A stretch of DNA of 64,000 bases from CAVYVZ01 sp963772065 (GTDB lineage: Bacteria; Acidobacteriota; Vicinamibacteria; Vicinamibacterales; UBA2999): positions 62,001-126,000 of the forward strand of contig CAVYVZ010000008.1 in assembly GCA_963772065.1 (NCBI GenBank), written 5' to 3'. The position numbers and the translations under genes are program-made. How positions within the stretch are numbered: the stretch's first letter is position 1; every line of letters starts with the position of its first letter. The notes beneath the pieces were generated by a model. That model saw only the letters and a program-made list of their open reading frames with translations. It was not told the DNA's origin and did not search any database. Positions 63,734 to 64,000 of the stretch are shown here, piece after piece.

Positions 63734-64000
63734 AGAGAGCCTCCGGGCGTGGTCGTCGTCGGTGCCGTCGGTGGCGGGGCTGCTTTCAGCTGCTTCACCG
63801 CCTGCCCGAGCGAGAGTCCATCGACCGTCATCGCCTTCTGCAGGTCAACGAACTTGACGCCGTGGTTTTTCGCGGCGTTCAGTGCGGCAATGAACTGACC
63901 CTGGTTTCTGAAGCCGGCGGATGCCTGCTCCAGCGTCATGCCCGCCGGCAGCATCGGCGTGATGCGCGCGAGCTGTTCGGCGTTTCCCGAGATCTTCGTC
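63730..64000 (-). CDS. Secreted low-complexity-tail protein, 5' part outside the window
   Basis: The frame is open at base 64000, so the N-terminus is missing. The visible part contains LPAGMTLEQASAGFRNQGQFIAALNAAKNHGVKF and DGLSLGQAVKQLK, a short helical pair that occurs in secreted proteins, then a Pro/Thr tail ending GGSL. The TGA overlaps the ATG of the next gene by 4 bp. Function unknown. Confidence 0.6.
   Translation of the reverse strand, partial: TKISGNAEQLARITPMLPAGMTLEQASAGFRNQGQFIAALNAAKNHGVKFVDLQKAMTVDGLSLGQAVKQLKAAPPPTAPTTTTPGGSL

Overview
This 64 kb window is high-GC bacterial chromosome. The gene content suggests Acidobacteriota, probably Vicinamibacteria-like: an Oar-type TonB receptor with an N-terminal carboxypeptidase-regulatory domain, secreted sulfatase-TPR and beta-helix proteins, ECF sigma/zinc-finger anti-sigma/HEAT-repeat modules, and System I cytochrome c maturation with a Cys-type CcmE. 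The taxonomy is inferred from gene content, not proven. At least 18 single-base frameshifts and one in-frame UGA interrupt otherwise well-preserved genes, housekeeping genes included. This looks more like an error-prone or metagenome-derived assembly than real decay, so such genes are reported across the break.

Layout. 1-8.5 kb: ttcA (cut by the edge), a polyprenol-type glycosyltransferase and DedA/YqaA membrane protein, a GT-C-like membrane protein, a beta-barrel protein, an inositol-phosphatase-family enzyme, an RsbW-like anti-sigma kinase, aroA, and a shikimate kinase fused to a metallophosphoesterase. 8.7-16 kb: a ccm operon on the minus strand (ccmE, ccmF-ccmH fusion, ccmI-like, an accessory membrane protein, ccmA, B, C, D-like). 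16-25.5 kb: ECF sigma factor, diheme cytochrome, maf, DUF721, thiolase, sulfatase-TPR, FAD/Rieske oxidoreductase and recA. 25.5-32.6 kb: two secreted beta-helix proteins, a methyltransferase, a MerR regulator and an outer-membrane protein. 32.6-35.75 kb: a small island of short unknown genes ending in tRNA-Phe and bounded by a copy of the tRNA 3' end. 35.9-45 kb: TonB receptor and a heavy-metal RND efflux operon. 45-50 kb: sigma/anti-sigma/HEAT operon, a PPIase lipoprotein and an S4 RNA-binding protein. 51-59 kb: WYL regulator, UPF0182, a glycogen debranching enzyme and treZ (glycogen to trehalose). 59-64 kb: RidA, truA, a broken IS481 element and small secreted or membrane proteins.

The main unexplained structure is a set of at least eleven intergenic arrays of short degenerate 'words' of about 6-12 bp. 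Most are arranged as two inverted arms, and each locus has its own word (GTTCGG, CCACGAAG, AAAAGGC, AGGGAGATC, CATAAGC, GGGCCCAAGG, CCTACCG). Two loci carry a gene for a four-helix-bundle protein of the 23S rRNA-intervening-sequence family between the arms. The others are empty or one-sided. Arrays frequently supply stop codons, C-terminal tails, start codons or even signal peptides of the adjoining genes. They look like a family of small mobile or self-spreading elements with non-autonomous derivatives.
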